The notes beneath the pieces were generated by a model. It worked only from the letters and a program-made list of their open reading frames with translations, was not told the origin of the DNA and did no database searches. 64,000 nucleotides of DNA, from positions 558,001 through 622,000 of the forward strand of contig NZ_OCNH01000003.1 in NCBI RefSeq assembly GCF_900230225.1. The letters are read 5' to 3'. Every line of letters starts with the position of its first letter. Position 1 is the stretch's first letter. This stretch comes from Spirosoma fluviale (GTDB lineage Bacteria > Bacteroidota > Bacteroidia > Cytophagales > Spirosomataceae). The translations under genes were made by a program, and so were the position numbers. Positions 63,694 through 64,000 of the stretch are shown here, one piece after another.

Positions 63694-64000
63694 TTAAGGT
63701 AGCTGATCCAGATTAATGGCCGGAGCCAGTTTCTGAGGTGATCTTGTCAAATCCGTTTTGAGGGGCGTATAGTCATCGAAGAAGCCGCAGTTTCGCAGAA
63801 AAAATCGCTGATTTGGGTGTAAGCCACCCGCAAAATCCATCCGGTACAATTTCCGGGCCGTATTGTCGCCCGTGAACTGCGCCTGGGTTAGTTCCTGCCA
63901 GATCCCTTCTTTACTTCTGACCCACTGATTCGAGAACTCAACCTCCCGCGACACGTTTCCCGTTTCGGGTGTGAAGTTTTCCAGGAACGAATAGAGCGAC
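63694..64000 (-). CDS. C-terminal part of an unknown protein (partial)
   Basis: The frame runs from the stop at 63694 to the right edge without a stop; the sequence entering the window reads SLYSFLENFTPETGNVSREVEF. About 100 residues are visible: mixed charged and aromatic, including FSNQWVRSKEGIWQEL and FAGGLHPNQRFFLRNCGFFDDYTPLKTDL, with no membrane segment. It ends in a Pro/Ala/Asn-rich tail. I do not recognise the family; a hydrophilic domain with an internal GTG at 63954 that should not be taken as the start. Confidence 0.65.
   Translation of the reverse strand, partial: SLYSFLENFTPETGNVSREVEFSNQWVRSKEGIWQELTQAQFTGDNTARKLYRMDFAGGLHPNQRFFLRNCGFFDDYTPLKTDLTRSPQKLAPAINLDQLP

Noticed and set aside
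1..64000. tRNA, rRNA, prophage, integrase or transposase genes
   Set aside because: Looked for conserved stems, CCA ends and typical protein motifs; none was convincing.

Overview
The window looks like a chromosomal segment of a Bacteroidota bacterium of the order Cytophagales, most like Spirosoma or a relative. The reasons are a SusC/SusD pair behind an ECF sigma factor, a full-length SprA (the type IX secretion translocon), GldF, a T9SS-type C-terminal sorting domain, two DUF4199 proteins, a DUF2520 protein, the general lack of Shine-Dalgarno sequences, and protein sequences typical of that group. No rRNA, tRNA, CRISPR array, intact insertion sequence, integrase or phage gene was seen. The genus is an inference from family resemblance.

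Layout. (1) 0-2.7 kb: the end of a membrane acyltransferase-like gene, then a sodium:solute symporter overlapping a DapA/NanA-type aldolase. (2) 2.7-8.5 kb, minus strand: a complete RND efflux operon (fusion protein, pump, outer-membrane channel). (3) 8.5-9.7 kb: a decaying AT-rich patch with remnants of two genes and a small lipoprotein. (4) 9.8-14.9 kb: a multi-PAS histidine kinase, an AraC-type regulator, a secreted ice-binding-fold (DUF3494) protein with a T9SS signal, and a 46-residue peptide whose leader matches the lasso-peptide precursor consensus. (5) 14.9-26.0 kb: a seven-gene minus-strand cluster of two paralogous propeller-plus-helical-toroid secreted proteins, an HpcH/HpaI aldolase, an uncharacterised polytopic membrane protein, a glycerophosphodiesterase, a purple-acid-phosphatase-like enzyme and a DUF5009 acyltransferase. 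(6) 26.3-35.5 kb, plus strand: an ECF sigma factor behind twin dyads, a mini anti-sigma-like ORF, SusC, SusD, a neutral-ceramidase-like enzyme and a PhoPQ-activated pathogenicity-related (PqaA-type) hydrolase. (7) 35.5-40.7 kb: an M48 peptidase fused to MORN repeats, an aldo/keto reductase, a Ycf48-like propeller, a short anti-sigma-like protein and a DUF2520 protein. (8) 40.9-57 kb: a GT2 glycosyltransferase, sprA, a D15-type barrel, an aldo/keto reductase, gcvH, a dihydroorotase homologue, two DUF4199 proteins, gldF and a VanZ-like protein. (9) 57-64 kb: a TPR protein, a broken 6-phosphogluconate dehydrogenase, a fatty acid desaturase, a NucA-type nuclease, a large membrane TPR protein and the end of one more gene.

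How the parts may fit together. SprA and GldF belong to the T9SS/gliding machinery, and the DUF3494 protein is a likely client. The SusCD block and the divergent minus-strand cluster look like a nutrient-acquisition region in which phosphodiester, phosphate and acyl-amide or ester bonds could be cleaved outside the cytoplasm. The actual substrate cannot be read from sequence.

The most unusual features are the orphan lasso-leader peptide; palindromic sequence inserted in frame in two enzymes (the glycerophosphodiesterase active-site loop and the dihydroorotase homologue); and a set of long intergenic inverted repeats between 32.6 and 38.1 kb, one of which contains several small hairpins that share a loop but have different, compensating stems.
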